64,000 nucleotides of DNA, from positions 3,105,062 through 3,169,061 of the forward strand of contig VWZW01002320.1 in assembly GCA_013397115.1 (NCBI GenBank), in the 5' to 3' direction. The stretch comes from Edolisoma coerulescens (lineage: Eukaryota > Chordata > Aves > Passeriformes > Campephagidae). Within the stretch, counting starts at the first letter, position 1, and each line of letters opens with the position of its first letter. The position numbers and the translations under genes were made by a program. The notes beneath the pieces are model-generated. The model worked only from the letters and a program-made list of their open reading frames with translations. It made no database searches and was not told where the DNA came from. Below are positions 25,921 to 38,880 of this stretch, in pieces.

Positions 25921-28442
25921 TTTTGGCTCAGAAATTATCTTGGAAATTGATGTTCTTTGCTATGAATGCGTGAATTACTCTAGTTTGTTGGAATTGGATC
26001 TTCAAGGAATCAGAAAACAGACTTTTGCACTGCGGGCTGTGAAAAGCCAGACGCTGTAGCCAGGATGGTGTTATTATTGAGGGCAGCTTTAGCACAGAGA
26101 CGTGTACCACGTGGTACCCATGATGTGTACCTGCTTCTTGCTCTGAAAGCTGGGGCCTGGATTTCTCTCATCATCTCATTTTCCTGGAGTTTTGTGCTGA
26201 GTTTGCCCTTTGCTCCTTTTCTACTTCTGTAGTTTAATTTCACAGCACTGTTTCATAGTACTCAGCCCATGAGCTGATGGTGCCATAGTTTGTATTCATT
26301 ATCACTAATCATAGTAATCCAAATCTTGGTCTGTCCTGTATGACAAAGCCCCTCCCGGTTTTGAAGCATTCCCTAGCTTCTTAAGTAGTGCCTGTGGAAG
26401 ATGCCTGTAGAACTAAGTGGAAATGAAGTAAGTACTTTTTCACAGGAAAAAATGGTGAATGGCCACAGGATTTAGTAGAGGATAAGTTTGCAGTTCCAGC
26501 TTTTTGAACTTACTGGAGAAGTAGACCGAATCCTGCAGGGGACAAGGCTACGGGAAATGAGACCATAATATTGGCATTGGACAAGTGATAGAAGAACTAG
26601 ATGATGATGGGAAGTGTCTTTTAAGGATTAAATTATGCATAACTCACAAATCTATCCTTTGACTTCACTGAAAAATATATATAGAGAGAGTCAACTTCTG
26701 TTCACTGCAACTGTGTGTTCCTAGCACAACACCATGCAAAAGACACTTCCTTGCCTTAATTTAGCAGCTTGGATTTTATATAATAGAGAAGTAGTAGTAG
26801 TGCATGTCTGAAGCAGTGCTTTTATTTGCCTGATATTTTCTCCTGATAATGACAATCTTTTGAGAGTAAAGAATACTACAGTACTTATGGACAGTTTTCA
26901 GAGACAGCAAAACCATTTTCAATTGCCATTAGTGAGAGAAAACAAATGTAAATCTCACTGTTCCATCTTATGGTGCCTTTGGAAATTGCCTCTCAGGCAG
27001 GCAGAGAATGTATTGCAACTTCAAAGCAAGTTTTGCCCCATAATAACACAAAGTATCATTTTTGTTGTTTATTTTTTTTCTATAAATCTCTTTACCTTGC
27101 TTACTTTTACTTGCTTATTTTTGAGCATATTGCACAGCCTAGCAGATAATTATTATAATCAAGTAGTTGGCAAGAAACCCCTGCTTTGTAGTTCTGTTTA
27201 GCTCAGCTGCTGTCAAGAAGAAGCAGTTTCTTTCTTCGATGTAGGCTATTATGAGTGTGTTAATGGTAAGGTAGCTCTACTAAGAACTATTTAAGACAAC
27301 TCGTTGTTCATGAGCTTTGGCTGCTACTGTTATGGTCACTGCCTTCAGTTATTTCTAGATGTACCTCCAATCCATTCTGCATTCGCTTCAAAACACGCTC
27401 ATTTTGTATCACCCCACCTGTGCTCCCAGTGCATGCGCCGTGCATGACATTACCAGACGTGTGTTCAGGCTGAGGCATTGGGTTACTGGTGTGAAAGCAG
27501 CTCAAATGACAGAGCTGGGAATTGTAATGGAGCACAGAGCATAGTGGCTATGTGGAGATCATGTTTCTGTTTCCTGTCCCAAAAACCTGCATCTGCATTT
27601 ACAGTACCTGACTACTTAAGTGCTCAGGCTTCTTTAATTCTCCAGGTGTGCATGTGTAGAACTGGTAGGCCAGATGGAGCACACTTACTTTGTGATAGAG
27701 CAGCTGCTTTACCACCAAGCCCCATCACTCTCATCATAATTAATTCTTTCATAAATTTCTGAATTGTATTTTGTAACATCTTGTAGAAAGAATCACATTT
27801 TGAAATATTATTCTCCTGCTTTTAGTTTTTCTGTGAAGACTGTGCTTTTTTTCACTCTTATGTTTCACCTCTTTTTGGAAAGTAGTTCTTTGATAGTAGT
27901 GCATGCATATATTCACGATGATTTGTGTTGATTGTTTTTATTTTTCCCTGTAGAACTGACTTTTTCAAAATGTCAAGTTTTAATTTCAACTTTTTCATTT
28001 AAGACAGTGGTTGTCCTCTAACTGCATCACCCTTTCCCTGCCATCACTTTGCTACTGGAGTTAATTTGAGCTGCAGCAGTGCTGTGCTTGCTTTAGGCCA
28101 CATGAGTTGTTCCATTATTCCCTAGTGTCAGTTTTTATTCTTTAGTCTTTTCTATGAGTTGATTTCTGTCCTGCTCCATGCACCATTGTTGCATCCTACT
28201 TACACTTCACTTAGCACACTGAAGGCTTCAAGTGCTACAGTAAATGGTGTATTTTCAAATTTGAAACAGCTGCCAATTCAGCAAGTTCTATACTTTGTGG
28301 TGAAGTGAATCTAAATGTCAGAAGTTGTTGTGGCAGTGTGCCACAGTGGTGTCTGTTGATGCCAGATCCAACAGTGATAAAGACAGACCAACCAATTCCA
28401 TCTTCCTTCTTGATGGAAGACTCTGGTGCATTTTTCAAGGTC

Positions 28443-28580
28443 AGCTGAGATTAGCTCAGTTGGTCAGAGCATGGTGCTGGTGACACCAAGGTCATGGGTT
28501 AGATCCCTGTATGGGCCATTCATTTAAGAGCTGGACTCAATTCTTGTGGGTTCCTTCCAGCTCAGAATATTCTGTGATTG
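28443..28580 (+). mobile_element. tRNA-Ile-derived SINE with CR1-like tail (TguSINE1-type)
   Basis: The head (about 28443-28518) follows tRNA-Ile: TTAGCTCAGTTGG is the D-arm/A-box region, then GTGCT...ACACCAAGG the anticodon arm and GGGTTAGATCC the T-arm/B-box region, ending GGGCCA. The body then passes into a CR1-type 3' end (GAGCTGGACTCAA, TCCTTCCAGCTCAGAATATTCTGTGATT). Fusion of a tRNA-Ile head to a CR1 tail is the architecture of the zebra finch TguSINE1 family, mobilised by CR1 reverse transcriptase. It is not a working tRNA gene: the anticodon loop and the TTCGA core of the T-loop are changed. It is good evidence for a bird, probably a passerine. Confidence 0.85.
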
Positions 28581-31500
28581 GTTGAGGTCACTCCTGTAAG
28601 AGATCACTTTGTGACTTTTCAACTTTCATGACTAAGTGATCATTAGCGGCAATTAGTTATTACCAGTGTTTCCTCAGGCAGAAGGGACCTTACTCCAATC
28701 CATGTGGACAAAAGCATGGATGGATATCAACGATCATTATCTTTGGAAAAGGATCTTTACTGGTACTGCTCCATCATTTTCTAGGACACTGTTAGAGGCT
28801 GAGATTTCCCTTTTCTATAGTGCTGACCAATGCTGGCTTCATACTCATCAAGGAGATGGATTTTTTTAATGCTGTATGATGGGACTCTGCAGATACATTA
28901 GCCCAGCTTCCCAACACAAGCTGTGACTGATGTCAAGTGTTTCCTGTTTCAGAAATGGGAAAGAGAATAGAAAGACTGGTGTTGTTTATCTTGGCCAGAA
29001 AATGAACAAAGGGACACTAAGTAAAGGAACAATTAAATAATTGAATAGTTCAGTGTACATATTGGGAGCTTTTCGCTCCCTGTCTAACAACATAAAATAC
29101 TTCATTAAATTGAAAAGGCATAAATTAAAAAATTATGAGAACATTCTTCCTGGGAAGAAAATTTGTAGCCATGACTTTTCTTGGCAAGGGGTTTTCTTTG
29201 GAGAAAAGTTGGACATTTATGGATTTAACACAAGTAAAGACAGTTCATTTAGAAGAGTTTAAAGAAATAATAAAACCCTGACCTTTGGTTATTAGCCTGT
29301 TTAACTGCTATACTCATGTTGAGCCCTTCATGGTAGAGGAGAAGAAAGGAGAGGGGAAGGGAGTAGTTTTGTCAACTGTGCTGTTCTTGCATCTTGCTCT
29401 TCAGGTCTTCAGACTCTGGCAGTGACCAGTAACAAAGTCCTGCACTAAAGATTCAGTTGCTCTGCTCCAGTCTGGAAGTTTTATATCTTTATAATGTTCC
29501 TTCAAAAGCTACAGCTTCACTTGGGAAGGAAAGTGGAAAAAATGAGATTGTATCGTGGCGAGACAAACTAGGAAACAAGCTCTGATTCTGTGTAGTGGAA
29601 TGAGATGTTGAGAATAAAATATGCTGGTGTATTTACAAGCAAAGTGGAAACCAGTGGTGCAAAGTGGAAGGAGCACACACTCTAGCCCAGATATCCCCAT
29701 CTCCCTACTGTGTTCTCTCCAGGGTCCCTTGTGTGGATGAAATACAATAGCTCTGTTGTGAAACTTTAGTTGCTGTGATTCCCATTTCTTTTGTTTAGCA
29801 GGAGCCAGGTCTCAGCAAGAAACTGTTTAAAAAGTTAAATTAAAAGACTGTTGCTATGTGTCTGCTACATAGCTGCTGGTGAGGGAGAGCTGCCACTCTC
29901 TGAGGAGGTGAGGGAAGGGATAGGACCAGGGCAGGCTAGGGAGGAAATGACATGGCAGAGGTTGGGAAAAACGAGCCACTTTTTTGGCCATATGGTGAAA
30001 AGTTCCAATAAAGGCAGCTGAGACTAACTAATATCATAGACAGGTACTAATAATATGCATGAAAGATGGAAGCAATTGAGAGCAGAATCCAATTATTCCT
30101 CAGTTTGCTATTCTAACATGTCTTTTTATCTTCTCCAGAAGATGGAGGAACATTACACAACAATGGAGATTAAAGGGCTACAAATTCAGCACATAGATGT
30201 GACAAAACTGCTGGGATCCTTTTGGTTTAATCAGAGTATCTGGTCTGTTTATAGTTTAAATACTATGGTTCAAATAGTCTCATCCATTAGTTTGAGAAGA
30301 AAGTAATGAGGAAATAGGGAATGGGTTTTCTAAAAGCAGCACATGTGATAAAGTGATTTAGTATTAAAGACATACTGTCTGAATATTCAGGGAGGCCTCA
30401 ATCCTCCTGAAAGTTATGGATGTATAAACTCTGTATATACCAAGTTGGACATAAACTTCTTTATGGAGTTGCTATGTTTCTAATTTTTGTTTCTGAAGAG
30501 CAAATACTGAAGAATTCCTCCACTTGCCAGCACCATCTCATTCTTCTGATCGCTGAAGCTGAAATTCATTCCAGTTAACTGTTTTGATCACTAAAGGGGC
30601 TAAATGCAAAATGTTCAGAACCAGTTCCCAGAACAGAGTATTTCCTTTTCCTAAGAGAAAACAAGAGACTTTGGAGAATTCTGGAGCTGAGCAAATGGAC
30701 CTAGCCATCTGATTTTCATCATCTCCCACTTCAAAACAGATGACTTCTGCTGTGCAAGAAGTATAGGAACAGCACAGGACTCCAGTGTCCTGTTTGGAGG
30801 AGAATTCCTAATCAAATGAAAGGGATGCTTGTGTCTGTATCACTAATGTGTCCAATTTACACCATCAGCCCCTCTCACTTCCTTCCCAGAACTTAATTCA
30901 TCTGTTATTTTTACTAATTAAAATTTGCTGCTAGTACACAGCGTGCTTTCCTTAAACGTTACACTATGAAAATTAGCCACTTTCTATGCTCGTATATGGG
31001 CTTGAGCTATTCCCTCGTATGATGTTCCTTTAGTTATGTGGTGTATTTTGCAAAGGACTTAAGGTTTGTCAGATACTGGATTGTGCAATTTAAATGCTGT
31101 GAACTCATGAACAAAGGATGAATGTAGAAATGGGAGTTTGTCGTGCACGTATTATAATGGGGGGGATCCACTTGTGCTGCAGGTTCATGACCCTTTCTCC
31201 TTGGCCCTGTTAGTTGGCTCTGGACTGTTCTGGCCGGGAAGCTTTTGTAGCTTGGCATTTCTGTGTGGTGTGTGCAGCTCAGCAGGACAGTCTGCTCCTG
31301 GGTTCCCATCTGATGGAGTTGCATCCCTCACCCTGACAAATGAAACATTGTCACTCAATGCACAGTCTGGCTGTGTATCCTGACCTGTGCACATGTAGCA
31401 TGCTTGTCTTGTGGCCTCCATGCAGTTGGGTTTGTGCGTGGAGGCTGTATGGCTGATTGCAGAAGGAAAGGTGCATCTCATGGTTTCATTCAGACATGTT

Positions 31501-34500
31501 GCCTGCTCTGAATAGGGCATAGAGTACTTCTGGTCCCATAATTGTAAAGTGGTGTATTGAATGACGTAGAGTTACTCCATTCATTTGAAGATCTGTAGCT
31601 TGTGAAAGTGTGTACACACAATTATTTTCATTATTGATGTGTATGACTCAGTTGGCATGATAATGTGTTTCAGGTAATTTTTACTAGCCCTTCACCAAAC
31701 AGAATTTTTGTGTAATTCTCGTAATACTAATCAGGACTTTTAGTTTGGGGGGGAACTATTTTATAGTAAGCTCAGTTTTAGGTGTTGAGAGTGTTTAAAA
31801 GCTCTGTCTTGGGTTAAATTTAGAGTGGTGGTGACTTTGTCACGCTTCTGCATATCATTGTTTAAGCATCATGGATCATAGGTGATACCCTTTAACTCTT
31901 AGGGAATGGCTCTGCCACCTCCATGTATTCAAAGCTGGGCCATCTGAATTGTATTTGTAAAATATACAGCTAACCTAAATTGAAGAACTTGCTGTTTTAG
32001 TTACATTTATTGTGCACTCAGTGGGTTTTGTATTTCAAACCAAATAAATTACTAAAGGATTCTTTCTTTTCTGTTAGACATTATCCCAGATTTTGCCTCA
32101 TGTTGTGCGACTGAGATGAAGATTTGCATGTTTTGTAACTTTTGTTCTTTCTGAGGATTGCTTTTTATTGCACGTTGCCCTCTGCTAGCCCCTAAATTCT
32201 GTGAGTGTGAGGCGTGTGAGGCTTGTGAAGAGCAAAAATAGCTAGAAATGTAGACAGGCAGTGTTGGAGAGAGAGAAAACAACATTGGTGTGTATCTGAA
32301 AAATTGATTTAGAAGGAAGGAGAAGGGAAATGTCTCAATACTTTGTGTCAGGCTTCATTTCTGCACCAATTATTAGGAGATATATAAGATCCCTTGCCAA
32401 TTTTTAGTCTACAGTGAACAAAATACGAAAATACTTTTTTCTCAAGTGCTATGAATACAATATTCAAGCTGTGAGTTTGGCCATGTTTTAAATTTTCCAT
32501 AAAAGTAGAAATGAACTAAGAGAGCCCTCATCTGCTTACTTCCAAATATAAATTTGACATGATTTATAAGACTCCAGTTACACAAAATGTATGCTTTCCT
32601 TAGGAGAGAGTTTATTCTTCTTTTTAACACTTAGGGACACAACATTTTATGGGCAATAACTGAAAGCAGTGCAGGCCATATTTCTGAGAGCCAAGCTAGA
32701 AGATGCTATTAATACTGTGATTTTGGACGTAAGCACATTAACAGATATTCAGAAGGAGACAGGACAGAAGAGGCCAGCTTTCTGAAGAGATTCTGGAAGG
32801 CATTTCATATTTGTTAATATTTGGCAGTCTGTTTAAATGAGCATTCAGATTCAGAGCATTAGACATGCAAAGTGAAAGAAGCCTTTGCCTTCCTTTGCTT
32901 ATGTTTTCTGCAAGGCCTGTCTTGAAGTGGTGCTCTTGAACCTCACCACACTGATCAAAACAAAATGGGACAAATGATGATGATGAGAATGGTAATGATA
33001 TTGCTGTTTATCTAACTTATATTAGTACATTTGCTACAGTCATTAAAAACCTGATTTTTAATGGATGGAATAGAAATACCTGTTTTTCAAGGGTGTGTGG
33101 ATGACTAGGTAAGTTAAATAAGTCCATTGGCATTCAACTCATTGACTCGGGTAGCAGTCTGAAAGGTAAATATCTGTAAAAAACAAAAAGAGTATGGGCA
33201 GTAGGAAGCCCACCACTATTTGAAGAAATAAATAAGCTGAAACAGCTGATGTCATGAAGAACGCAAAGGAATCTGTCTAACTTTGATCAACTTGCTTGTT
33301 CTGTTTTGTTTTGGGATGTTTTTGGATGAGGACTCCTTCCTGATTTATGGAAAGGTGGTGACCAATCAGCTTGCTGCTCTGGCGAACACCCACGTGCAGT
33401 GGATGGAATACCCACAGCTGTAATACAGTTGTGGGAGGGACTGGGCTCTGGGTTGACCCTCTGTGACATCTTCTCTGGCCTTGAGCAAAACTGTACATTT
33501 TCTGAGTTAACCTTCTGCGAGGGCTTTTTGGACAAGTAATGTAAGATATCTCACATGTTTTTTCTCCAGTGACAGCAGGCCTCCAGCTGGCCTGCCATAC
33601 TACCCTTTCCCTGGTGTTAAGACCACCATATTTACCCAAGAAGTGCAGCAATTTACAAATGTATTTGTAACCAGCAATTTAGGTAGCCCACACATAGTCT
33701 TTGCTTACTGTAAAGGAGCAGTAACAAACCCTTTTAGTCTGACAGCAAAATAAGTTTGAGCTTTCAGTCTTGGCTATTCACTGATACTTGCTAATGTGAC
33801 TCAGAAATGAACTAGGAAAAATTTTTCAATAATCTGACTATATACAAATAAAGCTTCTTGGGTTTCATTCTGTCTTCTGTTTCTTTAAATGGACCTCTAC
33901 TCTTAGTGATCTTGTTCAGAACAAAGCTCCATAAATAGTTGTAGTAGTCTAGTTGGGAATATTGGTTGGAGCATTGTGGTTTGCCAGCAGGAATTAGCAG
34001 CTCAGACTGGTTTTGGGGCTTGGAAAATGTTTGCACAAATGTGGGTAAGTGTTCTGATTTAGTCTATCTTAAGACCATGCCACTGCTTAAAGAGGTTTAG
34101 GCTCTACCTGGACTGCACTTTTCGTGCCACCTTCTTACCATTTGCCTCAGGTCAGCTGCATCAGGAACTGACTTGGCTGAAATCTAATATTGCACCAATA
34201 ACACAGTTTTTACGATGAGCTTTTATTGGATCATCTCCTTGATCTGACTCGAAATCTGTTTGCACAAAGCTGTGCCAAAAGGAAGCGGGCAGCTGGGTGC
34301 AAGGTTGCTTTTCTACTTACACAGTTCTTCTTTCTCTCCTTTGTAGTATCCTCCTGCAATTTGTCTATCAGAGACATGAATATAATCAAAATATTTTTTT
34401 GTCATTAGTGTTCTGTTTTAAGGTCACACACATTCTCTGAATTCGGATACATACTTTGGTCAATTGCGCTCAGTTAAATAATATATCACATTACAGCTTT

Positions 34501-37500
34501 ATAAATATAGTAATGATGTTAATTGATCTAAGCAAAAATTGGAATTATTCTAACTAGTTTTTTATTAATTCTCTAGTACATGCTACTAATAAGTTATATT
34601 ATTGATTTGTTTTTCATAGTAAGTTGCCCTAAACAAGATAGCTACTACCTTGAGTTGGGCTTTCTAAAACAACTTACTAAATATAATTCTAAAATTAATC
34701 CTGCCACCAAAAGGTAAAACATGCTCCAGAGCAAGATCGTTAAAATAACATATTCAGTTCAAATATTTATTTATTTGTGAGATAGTTATTCTCAATTATT
34801 AAACCCATCACTCCTTGCTTTATGTAATTAGCACAGAATAGGGAAATTTTTGTGCTCTGCTGTTGCTTGGCAGAGGTATTCAGTCTTGGGGCTCTGTAGC
34901 TTACTAATGAATAAAAATTGATTTTTACTTAAACTCTTAACTGTGCATAGCAAGGTTTTAGCATGCTATAAAATTTAAAATTACAGCAGAGTATGTGAGC
35001 AGCATTAACGAATGGATGGAGTTGCTTTCACTGAATAGTAGGGGTGTTGACTTTGATGATTAAATAAGGCTTTAGTCATGAAAATATTTGCTAGTTGCTG
35101 TTAAATTCTTTTTCTTTCCTCAGAAATATTTTCTCTTTTCATTTCTGTTCTTTCAGTTTACATAGACGATAAAATTAAATTATTTTCTATTTGGTTATAT
35201 TTGCAATATTTGATATTATAAGAAGGAGGCAGTATAGACTAAATAGACTGACAGAGAAGATGGTCCTTTTAGCAGACATTTTCAGTGCTGGAACTCAAGC
35301 TTTGTACTCCCAAAAAGACATTTTATGACCCCTACCCTACCATATGATAGGTAGGCATTTAGCAGCACAGCTGCTTGCTATGAATTCAGACATTGACAAA
35401 TGTATTTTGTAGTGCTCCAGGTCCTATCAGTGTAATAAGAGTGATAAGGTCAGGCATTCCAGGCTAGACCTGCCTCCCGCACCTCTGGGTCCTGGCTAGC
35501 CTCAATGGGATCTAGCTACTTGTGCTGTTTTGCAGGAGGCATGGTAGCAAAACTTAAGGCATGTCAGGAATAGCTGGGTTAAATTAGAGTGAATTCAGGC
35601 TCTGGCTAGCATCCGAGCAGGAATTGCAGATTACAATACAGACTGAAATGCCTAGTTCTTCCTGGATGTGCACTTGGCTTGCTGAATGGTGTCTGGTGTT
35701 CAGAATGAAAGCGTGATGCTGTAATGTACTTAGGCTGTTTTCTCCTCCAGTGGTTTTAATTTTTCTTGCTTTCTATAGACTAACTGAAAGCAGTAAATCA
35801 AAGATCTGTCGATATTTTTTATTGGCAGGTTTGTTCATAGTCATCAGTTAGATACACAGAAGAGCAGAGAAGGCAAAAAGCGAAGATCTCATAATCGTTC
35901 ATCACGTAAATTAAGTTTCCTTTCATTTATTTGTTGTGGGGAATATAGAGAATGTTGTAAAAATCAGTGCATTATAAAGAAGATAAAAATCAGTGTGATC
36001 TTTTATGAGAGAGTCATATGTGAAGTGGGGTTAGTTTTACCTTAGTTTAAAACCATGTAGTTCATTGGATTTCTGTACAACTCGGGGGGCCGGGGGGGGN
36101 GATGTAGTTGTTTGAAAGGCCAAAACCAAAAGCCTTATCGTAATTAGGAAATGTAATGTTTAGTTGAGGTTACAGTGAATACCACGTTTCACATGCTGTC
36201 ATTGAGCAGAGCGGGTGTCTACCCTCTTTCTTTGCTTGCCTTTAGGCTTTTCTATTTTCACTTTTAAGGTTGTTGAGGATTAATTATTGAGTGTTTTGAT
36301 GGGACTTGCTTCTTAAAACCTTCAAAAAACTGATGGCAATTTCTGGAGTAACCTGGGGGAATCAGCACCATCTGCAGGACAGGTTAGCAAGGTCATGTCT
36401 CTGTAGTGCTTATTATCAGTTGTTCAGCTCTGGTAGTCTCCATCCTATAACAGATCAAAAGAATGCAGAAAGATTGACATTAGTCAAGTCCATTGACCTG
36501 ACCAGTACAGTGGAGCTGTTTTGCATCAGAGCAAGGATGAGGACTAAGGATTTTCTTATTTGTTGGGGATTTTTTGAGTATCTGATCCCTGTGGTGGTTG
36601 ACAAAGTAAGCATCAGTGCCAATTTAATGATCAGCTTAAATTCCAGTTGTTATTTTGATTTGTGGCTTTCCAGATGCAGCCCAGTTTGAGAATGAAGAGT
36701 GGGGCTTTTTCTGTTGTCAGTGCAGTTGTTGTTCAAGGACCATCTGCTAAGTCCTCAGGCAAACAGTTCCTGTTCTTGAAGTCAAGGCTCATATTTTTAG
36801 AACTTCAAGTGGATCTGCAGCTTTATTCCCATTTCCGTGTGTTAAACCTGGTGCACTAGGGAGATGAGGGTTAATCATGGGTGTTGAGGCAGATAGATAA
36901 AATTTCAAAGTAATGTATTTATTACACTCTTCAGGTTTGGTGTCAGCATGATTGGCTGCACCGCCTCGGGCAGCTGTGAAATAAAGATCATTGGTTGGTA
37001 TTTTATATGCTATTTTCTTGCTAGCCAGGGTTGTAAGTCAGAGCACTGACTTGAAGACATTTGGTGATGTGTAATTGTGGCAGCTCACATGCCAATCTAT
37101 CGTACAGTTACACCCAAGTGACTTGAAGAATGTCAACTACCAGTAATTTCACTGCCAATATTTCTACAGTCACATTTTGCTGACAGCATGCCACCAACTC
37201 AGGCTGATCCTCTCCTTCCCTGTGGCCATAGACCTGGCATGAAGGTCTGGCAGAGCGGATGCTTCCACAGTAGCTAACCATTTCTCCATTCAAACCTGGA
37301 GGTGGTTTATACGGTTGAAGTGTTCATCTGGGTGAGGTTAATTACCCATAATTTCACAGATTTTTTTGATATCATCCCCTCTTTCCATATGCAAAGTGAT
37401 TGTTTCTGCACTTTCAACACTGTTGAATTTTGTTTATTTGTTTGTCGTCTTACACCTTCGGTGTGTACCACTTCACACCATTTATTTTCCTCATGCACTA

Positions 37501-38309
37501 GTCTGTCTGAACATCACACAGATGGATCAGGGTTCTTTGCACATTTATCTAGGTCCCCTTTTTTCTCCTCCTGAGAGGATATCTGCAGTCTGACTACTTT
37601 ATTGGTAGTATCAGCAGGACAGAAGAAACTTTCTTTTTCTCTGACGGATTTGCAGTCTAGACATTGTACAAGCTGACCAAAGGATGTAGGCTACTGGGAG
37701 AAGTCCAGCCAGGAGCTATACATACCATGACTCTTGTTGGGTTTAAAAAATGTTTCTCGGGGAAATACTTTGTCCTGAACTTATTCCCAAGTTTACACTC
37801 CTTAAAAACTTGGATGTTCAACTTACTGTATTGAAAACATATTTACTGAAAGGAGAAAGACCCTGGGGGCATAACCCTTCCTTTTCTTCCCCTTTCTTTT
37901 TCTCCAATATTTCAATCTTGTATTAGGCTTGACAGAGGTGTTACATATATGGTACTCTCTTGCCTCCCACTTCTTCAAGGCACATAAATCCATTCAACTC
38001 TAGCACCTTTGTGATATTGCCAACATACAACACTCCTGATCAGTCCACTGTGAAAATTCCTGCTGCTGCCTTCATTTCCTCCTGTTTGGACTGCTGTAAC
38101 TCATGGCTCTTGGGCAGTTAACAGCTGCAATACTCTGTAGGATTGGTACTCACAGTATGCTATCACAACCTAGAGTGTTTTGGACAGTGACTACTGCGTG
38201 CTTTAATTTCTAAAATCTTCAATAACTTGGTCTTTTAATTGTGTCAGAAAACTTGAATTCATTAGCATGTTTTCACTGAATTCCTCCTTCTTAATCAGCT
38301 TGCATTTAG
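28581..38309. other. AT-rich non-coding sequence
   Basis: No exon or known transposon is recognised. A G-run of 14 G broken by CC ends in an ambiguous base at 36100. The 124-codon minus-strand open frame at 33277-33651 and the 127-codon + frame at 36306-36689 carry no recognisable motif and no splice-site support. Confidence 0.55.
36084..36100. other. G-run with ambiguous base (assembly uncertainty)
   Basis: Six G, two C, eight G and then an N, the only ambiguous base in the window. Long G homopolymers are a typical place for base-calling failure, so the length of the run is uncertain. The sequence could form a G-quadruplex. Confidence 0.8.
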
Positions 38310-38356
38310 TTGATAATCTTAAGGGTTTTTTTTCAACCTAGATGATTCTATGATCA
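38310..38356 (+). mobile_element. CR1 LINE 3'-end fragment
   Basis: The order TTGATAATCTTAAGG, then TTTCAACCTA, then GATGATTCTATGATC matches the 3' untranslated end of avian CR1 elements (GATGATCTTTAAGG...TTCCAACC...ATTCTATGAT). Only about 45 bases of the 3' end are recognisable, as expected for heavily 5'-truncated CR1 copies. Confidence 0.7.
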
Positions 38357-38589
38357 TAGTTAATAGCTTCCCCGACCTCAAGTGTAGTGCCATTCAATGT
38401 CAGATCTGTCTGCCACAGGAAATCTTTCATTTGCTTTTAATTCCAGATCTTCCCTCTTCAGATCAAAGGTTCCATGGTGAGTGATTAAAAAAAGGACTAT
38501 AAAGTGGGTAGAAATTGAATGGATGTGAGGTACTTGAATGGGGAGAAGGATCATATTTTTCTCCAAAATGGATGCCACTTAGTTCTGCT

Positions 38590-38880
38590 GCCTAAGAGAT
38601 GATTATAGTAATTGAAGTTGATCACAATTAGACCTTTACATTTGCATCGCCTTGAACTGAAGCATTCTTATTTAAATTCATCACTCATTGTGCCTTTGCA
38701 TGTACTATTCAAAGTCTGCAGACTGCATAATTTACAACAAAGAGAACAAGTCATCGAACATAATGAGCTAAACTCCTAACAATACCCTCAAATTTCACCT
38801 GTAATTAATCACTCATGCTCAACTGCAGACAAAAATGTTAGCATTTACACATGTAACTGCATGTAGGCACAGGCAGACAG
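38590..38880. promoter_or_regulatory. Candidate conserved regulatory element
   Basis: A roughly 290-base stretch with the look of a vertebrate non-coding conserved element: balanced, low in simple repeats and dense in developmental factor cores. It has an exact octamer ATTTGCAT (38640-38647, POU-type), AACAAAG (38736-38742, SOX-type), an E-box CACCTG (38796-38801) and, directly after it, TAATTA (38802-38807, homeodomain-type). The motifs are seen directly; function is inference, and each motif is common by chance. Confidence 0.2.

Larger units (their letters stand above)
14461..28442. other. AT-rich non-coding sequence
   Basis: No exon with matching splice sites and no recognisable domain is visible. 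Short open frames on both strands have no motif. Two perfect short inverted repeats (23939-23961 and 25897-25920) and a cluster of homeodomain-type TAATTA cores near 17.44-17.47 kb are the only local structure I noted. Confidence 0.55.

Noticed and set aside
28443..28518. Possible tRNA-Ile gene
   Set aside because: The anticodon loop and T-loop core are altered and the sequence continues into a CR1-type tail, so it is a SINE head.
33277..33651. 124-codon minus-strand open frame
   Set aside because: Overlapped by a second open frame in another phase, Lys/Gln-rich end from AAAC-type sequence, no family resemblance.
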